A stretch of DNA of 64,000 nt from Streptomyces anulatus (GTDB taxonomy: Bacteria > Actinomycetota > Actinomycetes > Streptomycetales > Streptomycetaceae), in the NCBI RefSeq assembly GCF_000721175.1, contig NZ_JOEZ01000006.1:124001-188000 (forward strand). Direction: 5' to 3'. Positions 28,024 to 37,109 of this stretch are shown here, piece by piece. The notes under the pieces were generated by a model. That model ran no database searches and was not told the DNA's origin. It was given only the letters and a program-made list of their open reading frames with translations. A program made the position numbers and the translations under genes. Each line of letters begins with the position of its first letter. The first letter of the stretch is position 1.

Positions 28024-29189
28024 CGCTGTGCGCCCCCGGTCGGATCGGCCGTCCCGTTCACGTACACCCTGGGCACCCGGGTGCCGATGCGGGTGACGAT
28101 CTCGTACGCGATGGTGCCGGCGGCCTCCGCCCAGTCCTGTGCGGTCGGCTCGCCCCGGTCGCCAGGACCGAACAGCACCGCCTCCGCGCCCGGTTCGGGC
28201 CGGTCGCCTTCGAGGTCGACGACGAACTGGTCCATGGCGACGCGGCCCGCGACCGTGCGCGTCCTCCCGCCGACCAGGACGGGGCCCCGGCCCGACGCGT
28301 GGCGCGGGACGCCGTCCGCGTAACCGACGGGGATCAGGCCGAGGGTCGTCTCCGCGGACGTCGTGTAGTGGTGGCCGTAGCTGACGCCGTGTCCGGCGGG
28401 GGCTCCCTTGACCAGGGCGACGGACGCGGCGAGCGTCATCGCGGGGCGCAGCCCGAAGTCGGCGGAGGTGCCCAGCTCGGGGGCGGGCGAGATGCCGTAC
28501 ATCGCGATGCCGGTCCGGACGAGGTCGAAGTGCGCCTCGGGGATCGTGAGCGTGGCCGGGGAGTTGGCCATGTGCCGCACCTCGGGCTCCACGCCCTCCT
28601 TCTCGGCGTACGCGACCATGTCGCGGTAGACGTCGAGCTGGGCGGCGATCGAGGGGTGGCCGGGCTCGTCGGCGCAGGCGAAGTGGGACCAGAGACCGGT
28701 GATCCGGACGCGCCCGGCCCGCTCGGCGGCGAGGGCTTCGGTGACCAGTCCGGGCCAGTCGGCGGGCTGGCAGCCGCCCCGGCCGAGGCCGGTGTCGGCC
28801 TTGAGCTGGATCCTGGCCGGCCGGCCGGCCGCTCCGGCGGCCTCGACGACCTCGCGCAGCGCCCACATGCCGCTGACCGACACGTCGACGTCGGCCTCGA
28901 TCGCCTCGCGCCAGGGGCCGCCGGGCGTCCACAGCCAGCACATGATCCGGCCGTCGAGTCCGGCCGACCGCAGGGCGAGGGCCTCGTGCGGGGTCGCGGT
29001 GCCCAGCCAGGTCGCCCCGGCCTCCCGCGCGGCCCTGGCGCAGGGCACCGCCCCGTGCCCGTACCCGTCGGACTTCACGACGGCCATGAGCTGCGCACCG
29101 GCCGCACGCTCGCGCAGGGCGCGCACGTTGGCGCGCAGCGCGGCGAGGTCGATCTCGGCACGGGCTCTCAGGGACGCTGTCTCGTTCAT
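28020..29189 (-). CDS. alr: Alanine racemase
   Basis: Alr converts L- to D-alanine with PLP for peptidoglycan synthesis. The 389-aa protein has the PLP Lys in VVKSDGYGHG (about residue 39) and the catalytic Tyr region VSYGHHYTTS. The C-terminal barrel carries AMDQFVVDL and VLFGPGDRGEP. It starts at ATG 29189 and is coupled to the downstream hydrolase. With glmS, glmM and acpS also in this window it forms a loose cell-envelope supercluster. Confidence 0.97.
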   Translation of the reverse strand: MNETASLRARAEIDLAALRANVRALRERAAGAQLMAVVKSDGYGHGAVPCARAAREAGATWLGTATPHEALALRSAGLDGRIMCWLWTPGGPWREAIEADVDVSVSGMWALREVVEAAGAAGRPARIQLKADTGLGRGGCQPADWPGLVTEALAAERAGRVRITGLWSHFACADEPGHPSIAAQLDVYRDMVAYAEKEGVEPEVRHMANSPATLTIPEAHFDLVRTGIAMYGISPAPELGTSADFGLRPAMTLAASVALVKGAPAGHGVSYGHHYTTSAETTLGLIPVGYADGVPRHASGRGPVLVGGRTRTVAGRVAMDQFVVDLEGDRPEPGAEAVLFGPGDRGEPTAQDWAEAAGTIAYEIVTRIGTRVPRVYVNGTADPTGGAQR

Positions 29190-29249
29190 CGCGCCCAGTG
29201 TCTCAGAGGCGTCGGTCGCCCCTCGGGCGACGTACGCCGGTATCCGGCC

Positions 29250-29657
29250 TTATGTGCGTTTCATCACATGCTTCAGGTGGTCGACGAGGACCGGAACATG
29301 GCTGTCGTCCACGTCCTTGGCGGCGGTGATCAGCGTGACGGGCCCGCCCTCGCGCACGAGGCCGACGAGCCGCTCGACGGCCTCCGTGTGGGCGGAGTCG
29401 TCGAGTTCGGTGCGGTAGCGCTCGACGAACGTGTCGTGACGCGCGCCGGAGCGGTCCTGGTGGTACCAGGAGCGCAGTTCGTCCGAGGGGGTGACGTCCT
29501 TCAGCCAGACGTCGATCGCGGCCCGCTCCTTGGAGACGCCCCTGGGCCAGAGCCGGTCGACCAGGACACGCGTGCCGTCGCCGTCCTCCGGCGGGTCGTA
29601 GGCCCTGCGTACACGTACGGGTTGGCTGCCGCTCACCGCTGCCGACCGCCCTTCCAC
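29250..29657 (-). CDS. DUF488 family protein
   Basis: The 135-aa protein has the DUF488 signatures RAYDPPEDGDGTRVLVDRLWPRG, WYHQDRSGARHDTFVERY and a C-terminal VTLITAAKDVDDSHVPVLVDHL. Members of this family are small cytosolic proteins of unknown biochemistry, some linked to heavy-metal or nitrogen stress. The GTG at 29657 has GGAGG seven bases upstream, which decides the start. It lies between the nnr gene and alr on the same strand. Confidence 0.88.
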   Translation of the reverse strand: MEGRSAAVSGSQPVRVRRAYDPPEDGDGTRVLVDRLWPRGVSKERAAIDVWLKDVTPSDELRSWYHQDRSGARHDTFVERYRTELDDSAHTEAVERLVGLVREGGPVTLITAAKDVDDSHVPVLVDHLKHVMKRT

Positions 29658-29683
29658 TCCGGGGCCTCCACCATCACCCCGGC

Positions 29684-31132
29684 TCAGCCCGCCCGCACGT
29701 CGCGCCAGGCCGCCGGGATGCCGTCCGCGACGTCCTGCGCGGAGACCGGGGCCCCGTCCGAGCCGTGCCGGGCGGCGAGCCCGTGCAGATAGGCGCCGGC
29801 CGACGCGGCGTCGAGCGGGGCCAGCCCGGCCGCGAGAAGGGACCCCGTCAGCCCGGAGAGCACGTCGCCGCTGCCCGCCGTGGCGAGCCAGGACGTACCG
29901 GTCGGATTGACCCGTACGGGGGTGTCGCGGGCCTCCGCGATCAGGGTCGTGGAGCCCTTGAGGAGCACGGTGGCGCGGTAGCGGGCGGCCAGTTCGCGCA
30001 CCGCGGTCAGCCGCCCGGCCTCGACCTCCTCACGGGCCGTGCCGAGCAGGGCGGCGGCCTCCCCCGCGTGCGGGGTGAGGACGGTGGGGGCGGTCCGGGT
30101 CCGGACGGTCTCCGCGTCCAGCAGCCGCAGCCCGTCCGCGTCGACCAGTACGGGGACGTCGGTGGCCAGCACATCGGCGACGGCGGCCGCCGCGCTCCGC
30201 CCGTCGCCGAGCCCGGGCCCGACCACCCAGGCCTGCACCCGCCCCGCCTCCGACGGCGGCCCGGCGTGCACCAGCGCCTCGGGGAACCGGGCGATCACCG
30301 CGTCCGCGCCCGGTCCGACGTACCGCACGGCCCCGGCCCCGCCGCGCAGCGCTCCCGCGACCGCGAGGACCGCCGCGCCCGGGTAGCGCCCGGACCCGGC
30401 GACGACGCCGACGACCCCGCGCCGGTACTTGTCGCTCGAAGCGCCCGGCACCGGCAGCAACGCCGCGACGTCCGCGTACTGGAGGGCCTCCAGGTCCGGC
30501 GGCTCGGGCAGCTCCGGGCCGAGCCCGATGTCCACCAGCCGCAGGGCTCCCGCGTGTTCGGCGGCCGGGTCGACGAGGAGGCCGGGCTTGTAGGTGCCGA
30601 AGGTGACCGTCGCGTCCGCCCGGACCGCGTCGCCGTGCACCTCCCCGGTGTCGGCCTCCACCCCGCTCGGCAGGTCGACGGAGAGGACCGGGGTACGGTC
30701 CCGGGTCACCGTGTGGAGCAGTGCGACGGCGTCCTCGCGCAGCCCGCCGCGCCCGCCGATGCCGGTGATGCCGTCCACGACGAGGTCGAGCACGCCGAGC
30801 CCGTCCGGCCCGTCGACGACCAGCCCTCCGGCCGCCAGCAGCGCGGCGAGGCCGCCGGGATGGGCCCGGTCGGGGGTGAGCAGCAGGGCCCGTACGCCCG
30901 CGCCCCGGCGGGCCAGCCGGGCGCCCGCGTAGAGGGCGTCGCCGCCGTTGTCGCCGCTGCCGACCAGGAGCAGGACCCGGGCCCCGTACACCCGGCCGTT
31001 GCGCCGCAGCAGATCGCCGCAGGCCACGGCGAGCCCGGCGGCGGCGCGCTGCATCAGGGCGCCCTCCGGCAGCCGCTGCATGAGGGCGGCCTCGGCGGCC
31101 CGTACGGTCTCCACGCTGTAGGCACGTCGCAT
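29684..31132 (-). CDS. nnr: Bifunctional NAD(P)H-hydrate epimerase / ADP-dependent dehydratase
   Basis: The protein repairs hydrated NAD(P)H. Its N-terminal YjeF_N half epimerises the hydrate (VLLLVGSGDNGGDALYAGARL), and the C-terminal carbohydrate-kinase-like half dehydrates it using ADP (VVAGSGRYPGAAVLAVAGALRG; VLTPHAGEAAALLG; ATAGSGDVLSGLTGSLLA). The NNGGD and GSGDVL motifs of both halves are intact, and the 482-aa length matches the fusion. The start is the ATG at 31132. It sits just downstream of acpS, as in other actinobacteria. Confidence 0.95.
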   Translation of the reverse strand: MRRAYSVETVRAAEAALMQRLPEGALMQRAAAGLAVACGDLLRRNGRVYGARVLLLVGSGDNGGDALYAGARLARRGAGVRALLLTPDRAHPGGLAALLAAGGLVVDGPDGLGVLDLVVDGITGIGGRGGLREDAVALLHTVTRDRTPVLSVDLPSGVEADTGEVHGDAVRADATVTFGTYKPGLLVDPAAEHAGALRLVDIGLGPELPEPPDLEALQYADVAALLPVPGASSDKYRRGVVGVVAGSGRYPGAAVLAVAGALRGGAGAVRYVGPGADAVIARFPEALVHAGPPSEAGRVQAWVVGPGLGDGRSAAAAVADVLATDVPVLVDADGLRLLDAETVRTRTAPTVLTPHAGEAAALLGTAREEVEAGRLTAVRELAARYRATVLLKGSTTLIAEARDTPVRVNPTGTSWLATAGSGDVLSGLTGSLLAAGLAPLDAASAGAYLHGLAARHGSDGAPVSAQDVADGIPAAWRDVRAG

Positions 31133-31186
31133 GGGTCCAACCCTCCGCGATCACGCGGGCCGACGCCACCCCCGTACGCCCACTGC

Positions 31187-31264
31187 GCGGCCCTCCGGCG
31201 CTCACCCCTCCGCGAAGACCACCCCGCGGCCCTCCGGTGCTCACCCCTCCGCGATGACCACCGC
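31187..31264. repeat. 39-bp tandem duplication over the acpS 3' end
   Basis: 31187-31225 and 31226-31264 are near-identical direct repeats with about four differences. The right copy contains the last codons and stop of acpS, the left copy is intergenic. A third, degenerate match to the acpS end lies around 31140-31175. Like the array after the YkuD-like gene, it is a duplicated gene 3' end. Confidence 0.75.
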
Positions 31265-31609
31265 CGACGCGACGCCCGCGTCATGGCTGAGCGAGACGTG
31301 CCAGCCGCGCACGCCGAGTTCGGCGGCGCGGGCGGCGACCGTGCCGCGTACCCGCAGCCGGGGCTGCCCGCTCTCCTCGACCCAGACCTCCGCGTCGCTC
31401 CAGAGCAGCCCGCCGGGTGCGCCGAGCGCCTTGGCCAGGGCCTCCTTCGCGGCGAACCGGGCGGCGAGCGAGGCGATTCCACGCCGCTCGCCGCTGGGCA
31501 GCGTCAGCTCGCTGCCGACGAAGAGCCGGTCGGCCAACTGGGGCGTACGCTCCAGCGCCGCGCCGAACCGCTCGATCTCGGCCACGTCGATGCCGACCCC
31601 AATGATCAC
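31241..31609 (-). CDS. acpS: Holo-[acyl-carrier-protein] synthase
   Basis: AcpS transfers 4'-phosphopantetheine from CoA to acyl carrier proteins of fatty acid and polyketide synthases. The 122-aa trimeric-type enzyme has the Mg-binding [12 protein letters not shown] and the catalytic [13 protein letters not shown], plus [15 protein letters not shown] near the C-terminus. The start is the ATG at 31609. It lies between glmS and nnr on the minus strand, a conserved order. Confidence 0.96.
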   Translation of the reverse strand: MIIGVGIDVAEIERFGAALERTPQLADRLFVGSELTLPSGERRGIASLAARFAAKEALAKALGAPGGLLWSDAEVWVEESGQPRLRVRGTVAARAAELGVRGWHVSLSHDAGVASAVVIAEG

Positions 31610-31667
31610 GACCCCACCCTCGCTGTTCCTGTCGTCCTCGCGACCCCGGGACGCCCGGGTCGCTCAC

Positions 31668-33515
31668 TCACTCCACGGTCACGGACTTCGCCAGGTTGCG
31701 CGGCTGGTCCACTTCGTTGCCGCGGGCCGTCGCGAGCTCGCAGGCGAAGACCTGGAGCGGCACGGTGGCGACCAGCGGCTGAAGCAGCGTAGGCGTTGCG
31801 GGGACGGTGATGAGGTGGTCGGCGTACGGGACGACGGCCTCGTCGCCCTCCTCGGCGACGACGATGGTGCGCGCGCCCCGGGCCCGGATCTCCTGGATGT
31901 TGGACACGATCTTGTCGTGGAGCACCGAACGCCCGCGCGGCGAGGGGACGATGACGACGACGGGGAGCCCTTCCTCGATGAGCGCGATCGGCCCGTGCTT
32001 CAGCTCGCCGGCCGCGAACCCCTCGGCGTGCATGTAGGCGAGTTCCTTGAGCTTGAGCGCGCCTTCGAGGGCGACCGGGTAGCCGACGTGCCGGCCGACG
32101 AACAGCACGGTGTCGTGGTGGGCGAGTGACCGGGCCAGCTCGCGCACGGGCTCCATCGTCGTCAGGACGCGGTCGACCTCCCCGGAGACGGCGGAGAGCT
32201 GGCGCACCACCGTACGGATCTCGTCGCCCCACTTGGTGCCGCGGACCTGGCCGAGGTAGAGCGCCACGAGGTAGCAGGCGACGAGCTGGGTGAGGAAGGC
32301 CTTGGTGGAGGCGACGGCGACCTCGGGCCCGGCGTGCGTGTAGAGGACGGCGTCGGACTCGCGCGGGATCGTGGAGCCGTTCGTGTTGCAGATGGCGAGC
32401 ACCTTGGCGCCCTGCTCGCGGGCGTGCCGCAGCGCCATCAGGGTGTCCATGGTCTCGCCGGACTGCGAGATGGCGACGACGAGGGTGCGCTGGTCCAGGA
32501 TCGGGTCCCGGTAGCGGAACTCGCTGGCCAGTTCGGTCTCGCAGGGCAGCCGGGTCCAGTGCTCGATGGCGTACTTGGCGATCATCCCGGCGTGGAACGC
32601 GGTGCCGCAGGCGACGATGACGACCTTGTCGACCTCCCGCAGTTCGGCGGACGGGATGCGCACCTCGTCGAGGTGGAGCGTGCCCTCCCCGTCGACCCGG
32701 CCGAGGAGGGTGTCGGCGACGGCCCGGGGCTGGTCGGCGATCTCCTTGAGCATGAAGGAGGCGTAGCCGCCCTTCTCGGCGGCGGAGGCGTCCCAGTCGA
32801 CGTGGTACTCGCGCACCTCTGCCGGCTCTCCGTCGAACCCGGTGACGACGACGCCCTCGCGGCTCAGCTCGACGACCTGGTCCTGGCCCAGTTCGACGGC
32901 GGACCGGGTGTGCGCGATGAACGCGGCGACGTCGGAGGCGAGGAACCACTCGTCCTGTCCCACGCCCACGACGAGCGGTGAGTTGCGCCGGGCGCCGACC
33001 ACCACGTCCGGCTGGTCCGCGTGCACGGCGACGAGGGTGAACGCCCCCTCCAGCCGCCGGCACACCTGCCGCATCGCGTCCGCGAGGTCCTCGCCCGCCG
33101 AGAACGTCTCGGCCAGCAGATGCGCGACGACCTCGGTGTCGGTCTCCGACTCCAGGACGTGCCCGCGCCCGGTCAGCTCGCGGCGCAGGGCCGCGAAGTT
33201 CTCGATGATCCCGTTGTGGACGACGGCGACCCGGCCCGCGTTGTCCAGGTGGGGGTGGGCGTTCACGTCGTTGGGCGCCCCGTGCGTCGCCCAGCGGGTG
33301 TGCCCGATGCCGGTCCGGCCGGCCGGCAGCGGCCGGTCCCCGAGCTCCTTCTCCAGATTGACGAGCTTGCCCGCCTTCTTCGCGGCGGCGAGCCCGCCGT
33401 CCGCGAGTACGGCGACGCCCGCCGAGTCGTAGCCCCGGTATTCGAGGCGCTTGAGTCCCGCGACGATGACGTCCTGCGCCGACTGCCCACCGACATAACC
33501 CACGATTCCGCACAT
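31668..33515 (-). CDS. glmS: Glutamine-fructose-6-phosphate aminotransferase
   Basis: GlmS makes glucosamine 6-phosphate from fructose 6-phosphate and glutamine, the first step to UDP-GlcNAc. The 615-aa protein starts MCGIVGYVGGQSAQD with the N-terminal nucleophile Cys, has the glutaminase loop GHTRWATHGAPND and two SIS isomerase domains (ACGTAFHAGMIAKYAIE; TKAFLTQLVACYLVALYLG). It ends LAKSVTVE, the expected C-terminus. No ribozyme was seen upstream. It borders the accessory pocket on its left edge; glmM lies at the far side. Confidence 0.98.
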   Translation of the reverse strand: MCGIVGYVGGQSAQDVIVAGLKRLEYRGYDSAGVAVLADGGLAAAKKAGKLVNLEKELGDRPLPAGRTGIGHTRWATHGAPNDVNAHPHLDNAGRVAVVHNGIIENFAALRRELTGRGHVLESETDTEVVAHLLAETFSAGEDLADAMRQVCRRLEGAFTLVAVHADQPDVVVGARRNSPLVVGVGQDEWFLASDVAAFIAHTRSAVELGQDQVVELSREGVVVTGFDGEPAEVREYHVDWDASAAEKGGYASFMLKEIADQPRAVADTLLGRVDGEGTLHLDEVRIPSAELREVDKVVIVACGTAFHAGMIAKYAIEHWTRLPCETELASEFRYRDPILDQRTLVVAISQSGETMDTLMALRHAREQGAKVLAICNTNGSTIPRESDAVLYTHAGPEVAVASTKAFLTQLVACYLVALYLGQVRGTKWGDEIRTVVRQLSAVSGEVDRVLTTMEPVRELARSLAHHDTVLFVGRHVGYPVALEGALKLKELAYMHAEGFAAGELKHGPIALIEEGLPVVVIVPSPRGRSVLHDKIVSNIQEIRARGARTIVVAEEGDEAVVPYADHLITVPATPTLLQPLVATVPLQVFACELATARGNEVDQPRNLAKSVTVE

Positions 33516-33564
33516 AGCGGCACCCTAAGGCCGGAAGCGCCTCGCGGGAGGAATGTTGGTGGCA

Positions 33565-33578
33565 TACAATTCTTTGTA
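33565..33578. promoter_or_regulatory. Inverted repeat in front of vapB, probable TA operator
   Basis: TACAA (33565-33569), four bases, TTGTA (33574-33578) is a perfect palindrome in an AT-rich patch about 50 bases before vapB. TACAAT (33565-33570) also looks like a -10 box. VapBC complexes repress their own promoters at such palindromes, so this is a likely operator. Confidence 0.5.
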
Positions 33579-33620
33579 CATGTCCCACATGACGCAGGGC
33601 GCACGACGGGAGGGCCGGAC

Positions 33621-33842
33621 ATGTCGGTGACCCAGATCGACATAGACGATGAAGCCTTGGAGCGGGCGATGGCCCTGTCCAAGGCCCGGACGAAGAAGGA
33701 GACCGTCAACATCGCCCTGCGCTTCTACGCTGAGCAGCAGGAGCGGGCGGCACGCATCAGCCGCCACTTCGATCGCGCGCGCACCTGGGGTGCGGTCGAG
33801 GACGCCGAGCGGCGGCACCGGGCGGAGAAGGACGGGCAGTGA
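33621..33842 (+). CDS. vapB: VapB-type antitoxin
   Basis: The 73-aa protein starts MSVTQIDIDDEALERAMALS with a ribbon-helix-helix-like DNA-binding start, then ARTKKETVNIALRFYAEQQERAARI, which is typical of VapB/DUF2191 antitoxins. The C-terminal half (HFDRARTWGAVEDAERRHR) would wrap the toxin. ATG 33621 is preceded by GGGAGGG. The stop overlaps the toxin start (GTGA), so translation is coupled. Regulation is probably autoregulation through the palindrome at 33565-33578. Confidence 0.88.
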   Translation: MSVTQIDIDDEALERAMALSKARTKKETVNIALRFYAEQQERAARISRHFDRARTWGAVEDAERRHRAEKDGQ

Positions 33843-34249
33843 TCTACCTGCTCGACACGTCGGGCCTCGTACGCCTGCTCTCCGACAGCGCCCTCCAATC
33901 GGCGTGGTCCGATGCGGTCGAGGCCGGAACGATCGCCTCCTGCTATCCGCAGCGGGCGGAGTTCCTGTACGGCGCCCGGAACGCGCGCGAGTACGACGAG
34001 ATCGTGGAGATGTTCACCGACCTCTACCCGGACGTTTCCGTACCGAAGGGAGCGGGGCGCTGGATCACCTCGGTCCAGCACCGCATGGCACGCGCCGGGC
34101 AGCATCGCAGCGCCTCCGCGGTGGACCTGATCACCGCCGCCACAGCGGCCCATCACGGGCTGACGGTCCTCCATGACGACCTCGACTACCGCACGGTCGC
34201 CCGGCACGCCCCGGATCTCGGCGAGCACAGCGTCCACGACGTCGCCTGA
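33839..34249 (+). CDS. vapC: VapC-type PIN-domain toxin
   Basis: PIN toxins cleave RNA with Mg2+ held by acidic residues. The 136-aa protein has the first Asp in IYLLDTSGLVRLLSD, the conserved Glu in PQRAEFLYGAR, and the later acidic pair in ASAVDLITAATAAHHGLTVLHDDLDY. All four ligand positions are present, so it should be active. The GTG at 33839 overlaps the vapB stop. It marks the left edge of the accessory pocket. Confidence 0.9.
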   Translation: MIYLLDTSGLVRLLSDSALQSAWSDAVEAGTIASCYPQRAEFLYGARNAREYDEIVEMFTDLYPDVSVPKGAGRWITSVQHRMARAGQHRSASAVDLITAATAAHHGLTVLHDDLDYRTVARHAPDLGEHSVHDVA

Positions 34250-34250
34250 G

Positions 34251-34288
34251 GCTCCGGTGCGGGCCCGTACGCGGCCCCGCACCGGAGC
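34251..34288. terminator. Terminator hairpin between vapC and carboxypeptidase
   Basis: A perfect 13-bp stem (34251-34263 with 34276-34288) and 12-base loop lie between the convergent vapC and M14 genes. Confidence 0.75.
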
Positions 34289-34306
34289 GGAGTCGACCTC
34301 GCCCCG

Positions 34307-35662
34307 TCAGGAGCAGTACTGCGCCTCCTTGCCGATCGACCGGTACATGCAGTCGGCGTTCTCGATCAGCTGGAGCACCGCGTCCCGGTTCCGGGAGGTC
34401 TCGCGCTCGATGACCTCGTCGGGCGGGTAGAAGCCGCCGCTCCAGGACGAGCGGGGGTACATCTCGAAGGTGTAGCCGAAGATCTTCTGCGAGCCCCACA
34501 GCCAGTCGTCGATCGAGCCGTCCGTGATGTAGAGGTCACTGGACTGCTCGGCGGTGTAGCCGTTGCTCGCCGCCATCTTGCGGCCCACCGCGGCGAACGC
34601 GTTGCGGTCGTCAGCCGTCATGCCGGGGGCCGTGTCGTTGTACGTGTAGCCGAAGGGCCACAGCACCAGTTCGCTGTACGTGTGGAAGTCGATGGCCGCC
34701 GTGATCTGCTGCTTCCCGCCGATCACCCGGCTGCGGACGAAGTCCGCCACGACCTTCGTCTCGGGGGCCGACTCGGCCGCGGCCCCGCGGTAGGTGTCCG
34801 ACGACGGGCTGGAGGAGGAGCCGCCGCAGCAGCCCCACTTGTAGGCCCAGTTGCGGTTGAGGTCGGTCCCCACGGCGGTGGAGCCGGAGTTGGGCTGACG
34901 GTTCTTGCGCCAGCTGCGGTACGAGCCCGAGGCGATGTCGTACTCCCCGCCGTCCGGGTTCATGTCCGGCACGATCCACAGCTCGCGGCCGTCGACCGCC
35001 CTGGTGATCCGGGAGTCGGAGCCGTAGCCCTGGCCCAGTTCACGGAGCAGGTAGAGCGCCATCTCGACGGTCAGGTGTTCGCGGGCGTGCTGGTGGGCGG
35101 TGAACAGGACCTCGGGTTCGGCCTCGTCGGTGGCGACGTTGTCGCTGACCTTGACCGCGATGATGTCGCGGCCCTGGTAGGTCTTGCCGATGACGCGCTT
35201 GCTCATGATCGAGGGGTTCGCGGCGATGCGCGCGTCGATCGCCGCGTTCATCTCGGCGTAGTTGTGGTACCGGGAGTCGGCGGGCGGGAAGTCGAGGGCG
35301 CTCACACCGTCCGCCGCGTGCGGCTCGGCGACCGGGGCGGGCAGGGCTTCCAGTACGTGGCCGCGCGCCCGGAGCTTCCGGGCCTGGGCGGCGTCCGCGG
35401 TGATCACGACGCCGTGGTCGTGGACCTCGTCGATCGAGACGCCCGCGCGGGCGATGTCGGTGCGGGCGGCGGGGGTGGTGCGCCCGGGGATCTCGTACTG
35501 GAGCGTCCGCTCGTCCGCGGCGACGGCCGCGTTCGGGGCCGAGGTCTCGGCGGTGGCGACGGCGGTCGCCGGGGCGGCGAGGCCGAGCGCGAGCAGGACG
35601 GCGAGGGCGGCGTTCCGTCTGGCCTTCGCCGGCCGGGATTTCCGTGCGTTGACGAGTCGCAT
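34307..35662 (-). CDS. Secreted zinc carboxypeptidase (M14)
   Basis: M14 enzymes remove C-terminal residues from peptides. The 451-aa preproprotein has a basic-start secretion signal ([23 protein letters not shown]), a propeptide, and the catalytic domain from about residue 120. The Zn ligands are in [10 protein letters not shown] (H-x2-E) with the later His in AIDFHTYSE, and the general base Glu in YTFEMYP. A Cys pair (WGCCGG; ADCMYR) could form disulphides outside the cell. ATG 35662 has AGGAG about ten bases upstream; a longer frame is less likely. The substrate preference is not deducible. Confidence 0.92.
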   Translation of the reverse strand: MRLVNARKSRPAKARRNAALAVLLALGLAAPATAVATAETSAPNAAVAADERTLQYEIPGRTTPAARTDIARAGVSIDEVHDHGVVITADAAQARKLRARGHVLEALPAPVAEPHAADGVSALDFPPADSRYHNYAEMNAAIDARIAANPSIMSKRVIGKTYQGRDIIAVKVSDNVATDEAEPEVLFTAHQHAREHLTVEMALYLLRELGQGYGSDSRITRAVDGRELWIVPDMNPDGGEYDIASGSYRSWRKNRQPNSGSTAVGTDLNRNWAYKWGCCGGSSSSPSSDTYRGAAAESAPETKVVADFVRSRVIGGKQQITAAIDFHTYSELVLWPFGYTYNDTAPGMTADDRNAFAAVGRKMAASNGYTAEQSSDLYITDGSIDDWLWGSQKIFGYTFEMYPRSSWSGGFYPPDEVIERETSRNRDAVLQLIENADCMYRSIGKEAQYCS

Positions 35663-35844
35663 GCTGGCAGTCTCCTGACGTCCGTCGGGGTGGGGGGGTG
35701 GAGCTGTGCGACGGGCACAGAATGAAGCCATGTCATGCGCAGGTCAAGATGATGGTTCCGGCCATCGAATCCCGTTCGGCCGAACGGGAACCCACAGGAG
35801 AACGGCCGCGAACCCGCTGCTGCGGGAACGCGTGGGCCCGGCTC

Positions 35845-37104
35845 CTACTCCCCCAGCTTCCGTCGCAGTGCGGCCCGCTCCGGCTCGGTGCCCGCGAGCT
35901 CCAGCGCCGCCCGGTACGCGTCAGCGGCCTCCCCGTCCCGCCCCAGCCGGCTCAGCAGGTCACCCCGCGCCACCGCGTACGGCGGGTACGCCCGCAGCCG
36001 GGGCTCCCCCGCCAACGCGTCGAGCAGCGCGAGACCGGCCCCCGGCCCGTCCCTCATCGCCACCGCCACGGCGCGGTTCACCTCCACCACGGGGGACGGG
36101 GTGAGCGTGCGGAGCACGTCGTACAGGGCCACGATCTGCGGCCAGTCCGTGGCCGCCACGTCCGCCGCCTCGTCGTGCAGGGCGGCGATGGCGGCCTGCA
36201 CCCCGTAGGGCCCGGCCGGCCCGCCCGTCAGCGCCCGGACGACCAGGGCGCGGCCCTCCTCGATCATCGGCCGGTCCCAGCACCCCCGGTCCTGGTCCTC
36301 CAGGAGCACCGGCTCCCCCTCCGGGCCGGTCCGGGCGTCGCGCCGGGCGTGGACGAGGAGCAGCAGCGCGAGGAGCCCGGCGCTCTCCCGCTCGGCGGGC
36401 AGCAGGCGGTGCAGTATCCGGGCCAGCCGGATCGCCTCCTCGGCCAGGTCGAGCCGCTGGAGACGGGGCCCCGAGCTGGCCGCGTACCCCTCCGTGAAGA
36501 CCGAGTAGACGACCTGGAGCACCCCGGGCAGCCGCTGGGGCAGCTCGTCGGGGCCGGGCACCCGGAACGGGATCCGGGCCTCGCGGATCTTCTTCTTCGC
36601 CCGCACGATGCGCTGGGCCATGGTCGCCGTCGGAACGAGGAACGCCCGCGCCACCTCCGGTGTGGTGAGCCCGGCGAGGCAGCGCAGGGTGAGGGCGGTA
36701 CGGTCCTCGGCGGCGAGGGCGGGGTGGGTGCAGGTGAAGAACAACTGCAGCCGCTCGTCCGGTAGTTCACCGGGTCCCTGCGCGTCTGCGGCGGGGGCGG
36801 GATCGGCCCGTTCCGCGTCCGCACTCAGGACGGCGAGCCGGGCCGCGTACGCCTGGTCGCGCCGCAGCCGGTCCACCGCCCGGCGCCGGGCGGTCGTCAG
36901 CAGCCAGGCCCCGGGCCGGGCGGGGACGCCTTCGGCGGGCCAGTGCCGCAGCGCCGCCTCGATCGCCTCGGACGTCACCTCCTCGGCCAGGTCGAGGTCC
37001 CCGAACCGGCGGACGAGGGAGGCGAGCAGCAGCCCGCGCTCCTCCCGGAACACCGCCTCGACGGCGACCCTGGCCTCCCCCGCCGAGGCGTCCTCGCCCG
37101 CCAC
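35845..37104 (-). CDS. ECF42-type RNA polymerase sigma factor with C-terminal TPR-like extension
   Basis: The first half is an ECF sigma factor: region 2 (LASLVRRFGDLDLAEEVTSEAIEAAL ... PGAWLLTTARRRAVDRLRRD) and region 4 (LRCLAGLTTPEVARAFLVPTATMAQRIVRAKKKI). The last about 230 residues form a helical, TPR-like extension (for example LHDEAADVAATDWPQIVALYDVL and RGDLLSRLGRDGEAADAYRAALE). This combination, next to a DGPF/YciI gene, is the ECF42 group. The 419-aa length fits. GTG 37104 starts six bases after the YciI stop, so the two genes are cotranscribed. No anti-sigma gene is seen, as is usual for ECF42. Confidence 0.9.
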   Translation of the reverse strand: MAGEDASAGEARVAVEAVFREERGLLLASLVRRFGDLDLAEEVTSEAIEAALRHWPAEGVPARPGAWLLTTARRRAVDRLRRDQAYAARLAVLSADAERADPAPAADAQGPGELPDERLQLFFTCTHPALAAEDRTALTLRCLAGLTTPEVARAFLVPTATMAQRIVRAKKKIREARIPFRVPGPDELPQRLPGVLQVVYSVFTEGYAASSGPRLQRLDLAEEAIRLARILHRLLPAERESAGLLALLLLVHARRDARTGPEGEPVLLEDQDRGCWDRPMIEEGRALVVRALTGGPAGPYGVQAAIAALHDEAADVAATDWPQIVALYDVLRTLTPSPVVEVNRAVAVAMRDGPGAGLALLDALAGEPRLRAYPPYAVARGDLLSRLGRDGEAADAYRAALELAGTEPERAALRRKLGE

Positions 37105-37109
37105 GGCTC

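Noticed and set aside
26773..28941. A 722-codon fusion of the hydrolase with an upstream extension
   Set aside because: The upstream part is alr read out of frame; the GTG at 28023 with the GTGA overlap is the real start.
33516..33620. glmS ribozyme or riboswitch upstream of glmS
   Set aside because: The space before glmS is short and shows no ribozyme core; the sequence is better explained as the vapBC promoter.
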